A stretch of 64,000 nucleotides of DNA from Caryophanon tenue. GTDB lineage: Bacteria > Bacillota > Bacilli > Bacillales_A > Planococcaceae. A program made the position numbers and the translations under genes. The stretch is from NCBI RefSeq assembly GCF_001700315.1, contig NZ_MASJ01000023.1, positions 62,001-126,000 of the forward strand, in the 5' to 3' direction. Each line of letters starts with the position of its first letter. Positions within the stretch are counted from its first letter, which is position 1. Shown piece by piece: positions 63,054 through 64,000 of the stretch. The notes beneath the pieces are model-generated. The model was not told where the DNA came from. It saw only the letters and a list, made by a program, of their open reading frames with translations, and did not search any database.

Positions 63054-64000
63054 AACAACAGTTATTTGAAAAAATGACGACACAAGAAGCACTGTTTGCG
63101 AAAATCGCAAAAGATATTTGGGATAATCCACAACTTGGCTATGAAGAAACCTATGCTGCTGACCGCCAAATACAGTTTTTACAACAAGCAGGCTTCCGTA
63201 TTACTGAGCAAGCAGGCGGCGTTGATACAGCATTTATCGCTGAGTGGGGTGCAGGCTCACCGATTATTGGCTTTTTAGGTGAGTACGACGCATTACCTGG
63301 CTTAAGCCAATCGGATAGCCCATCCCTTGACCCACTTGTAGCAGGTGGACCAGGACATGGCTGTGGGCATAACTTACTTGGAACAGCGGGTGTAGAAGCG
63401 GTGTATGCGCTCAAACAGCTAATGGAGGAGCAGAGTATCGCTGGTACAATTCGCTATTACGGCTGTCCAGCAGAGGAGCTATTATCAGGCAAGTCATTTA
63501 TGGCACGTAACGGGGTGTTTGACGATTTAGATATTGTGTATACATGGCATCCAGGCTCATACAATATGACTGCTAATATTTCGATGCAAGCATTAACAGC
63601 GATTGAATTTTTCTTCCATGGGCGTACTGCACATGCTGCAGCTGCTCCACATTTAGGGCGTAGCGCGCTCGATGCTGTCGAGCTGACGAATGTTGCTGCT
63701 AACTATTTACGCGAGCATGTGCCAGATGGTTCACGCATTCATTACCAAACTACAAACGGTGGTTTAGCGCCAAATATCGTACCAGATGAAGCGAGTGTGT
63801 ATTACTTCCTACGCGGAGCAAGCCGTGAAGCTGTCGATGAATTACAGCGCCGCTTAATTAATATTGCAGAAGGCGCAACACTGATGACTGAAACAACGAT
63901 GGATTACGTTATCCATTCCGCTTGTTACGACAGCATGCCAAACTTAACGTTAAACGAGCAAATGTACAAGCAGTGGCAGGAGCTCCCACCACTCACATTT
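63050..64000 (+). CDS. M20 family amidohydrolase (AbgB-like), 3' end outside window
   Basis: The ATG at 63050 overlaps the MFS stop; GGAGG precedes it. At least 317 residues. Motifs: IIGFLGEYDALPGL, GGPGHGCGHNLLG with metal ligands, and YYGCPAEELLSGKSFM with the catalytic Glu pair. This fits M20 aminoacylase/p-aminobenzoyl-glutamate hydrolase subunit B-type proteins. It cuts an N-acyl or amide bond; with the MFS gene it probably formed an uptake and hydrolysis pair. Confidence 0.88.
   Translation, partial: MKQQLFEKMTTQEALFAKIAKDIWDNPQLGYEETYAADRQIQFLQQAGFRITEQAGGVDTAFIAEWGAGSPIIGFLGEYDALPGLSQSDSPSLDPLVAGGPGHGCGHNLLGTAGVEAVYALKQLMEEQSIAGTIRYYGCPAEELLSGKSFMARNGVFDDLDIVYTWHPGSYNMTANISMQALTAIEFFFHGRTAHAAAAPHLGRSALDAVELTNVAANYLREHVPDGSRIHYQTTNGGLAPNIVPDEASVYYFLRGASREAVDELQRRLINIAEGATLMTETTMDYVIHSACYDSMPNLTLNEQMYKQWQELPPLTF

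Overview
This window looks like chromosome from a low-to-mid GC Gram-positive of the order Bacillales, most likely family Planococcaceae (Lysinibacillus, Kurthia or Caryophanon-like). The clues are strong AGGAGG ribosome binding sites, an ArsR/ArsB/thioredoxin-type ArsC operon, MocR and PadR regulators, an S-layer-homology (SLH) surface protein, HemAT, a BrnQ carrier, YwbE, DUF1835 and UMF1-type transporters, and a CcpA-type cre site. I saw no rRNA, tRNA, CRISPR array or insertion sequence. The genus is an inference.

Layout. 1-3.3 kb: arsenic operon on the minus strand (arsR-arsB-arsC-flavoprotein, the last cut by the left edge). 3.3-8 kb: single genes and fragments (AAC(6')-like acetyltransferase, LysE exporter divergent from a MocR regulator, SDR, IclR fragment, CC/Se protein). 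8.2-12.6 kb: nos-type copper/ABC accessory operon (NosL-like, NosD, NosL, NosY, NosF, TlpA) with no nosZ in view. 12.9-21 kb: housekeeping and hypothetical genes, BrnQ, UMF1 transporter, and an 896-residue leucine-rich-repeat/SLH surface protein. 21.1-30.8 kb: a complete meta-cleavage pathway for a phenolic compound in two divergent units flanking a regulator. 31.5-34 kb: two CNNM/CBS 'hemolysin' paralogues. 34-53 kb: chemoreceptors, purine permease, CstA, and a gentisate pathway. 53.7-57.5 kb: a small uronate (KduI/KduD) operon plus a broken sugar-ABC ATPase. 57.7-64 kb: MFS exporter, SET-domain protein, SLH protein, and a broken MFS gene in front of an M20 amidohydrolase.

How genes work together. 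In the meta-cleavage locus, a two-component flavin monooxygenase (oxygenase at 27.7 kb, reductase at 24.6 kb) would make a catechol. A type I extradiol dioxygenase opens the ring, an alpha/beta hydrolase cuts the ring-fission product, and hydratase, aldolase and acylating acetaldehyde dehydrogenase convert the dienoate to pyruvate and acetyl-CoA. An FAD synthetase without a flavokinase domain is the last gene of this operon and may supply the flavin. In the gentisate locus a 3-hydroxybenzoate 6-hydroxylase-like enzyme, gentisate dioxygenase, an FAH-family hydrolase, an IclR regulator and a DinB-fold protein form a second ring-cleavage route. The DinB-fold protein is a good candidate for a thiol-dependent maleylpyruvate isomerase.

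Decay is conspicuous: a sugar-ABC ATPase with two frameshifts, an MFS gene frameshifted by an exact 10-bp tandem duplication, and fragments of GNAT, IclR, AraC and STAS genes. Other signals worth attention are a stem-loop placed between a strong Shine-Dalgarno and the start codon in both CNNM paralogues, a matched operator pair in the gentisate promoter region, a 32-bp perfect palindrome in front of a PadR operon, and a 260-bp structured repeat bounded by inverted termini.
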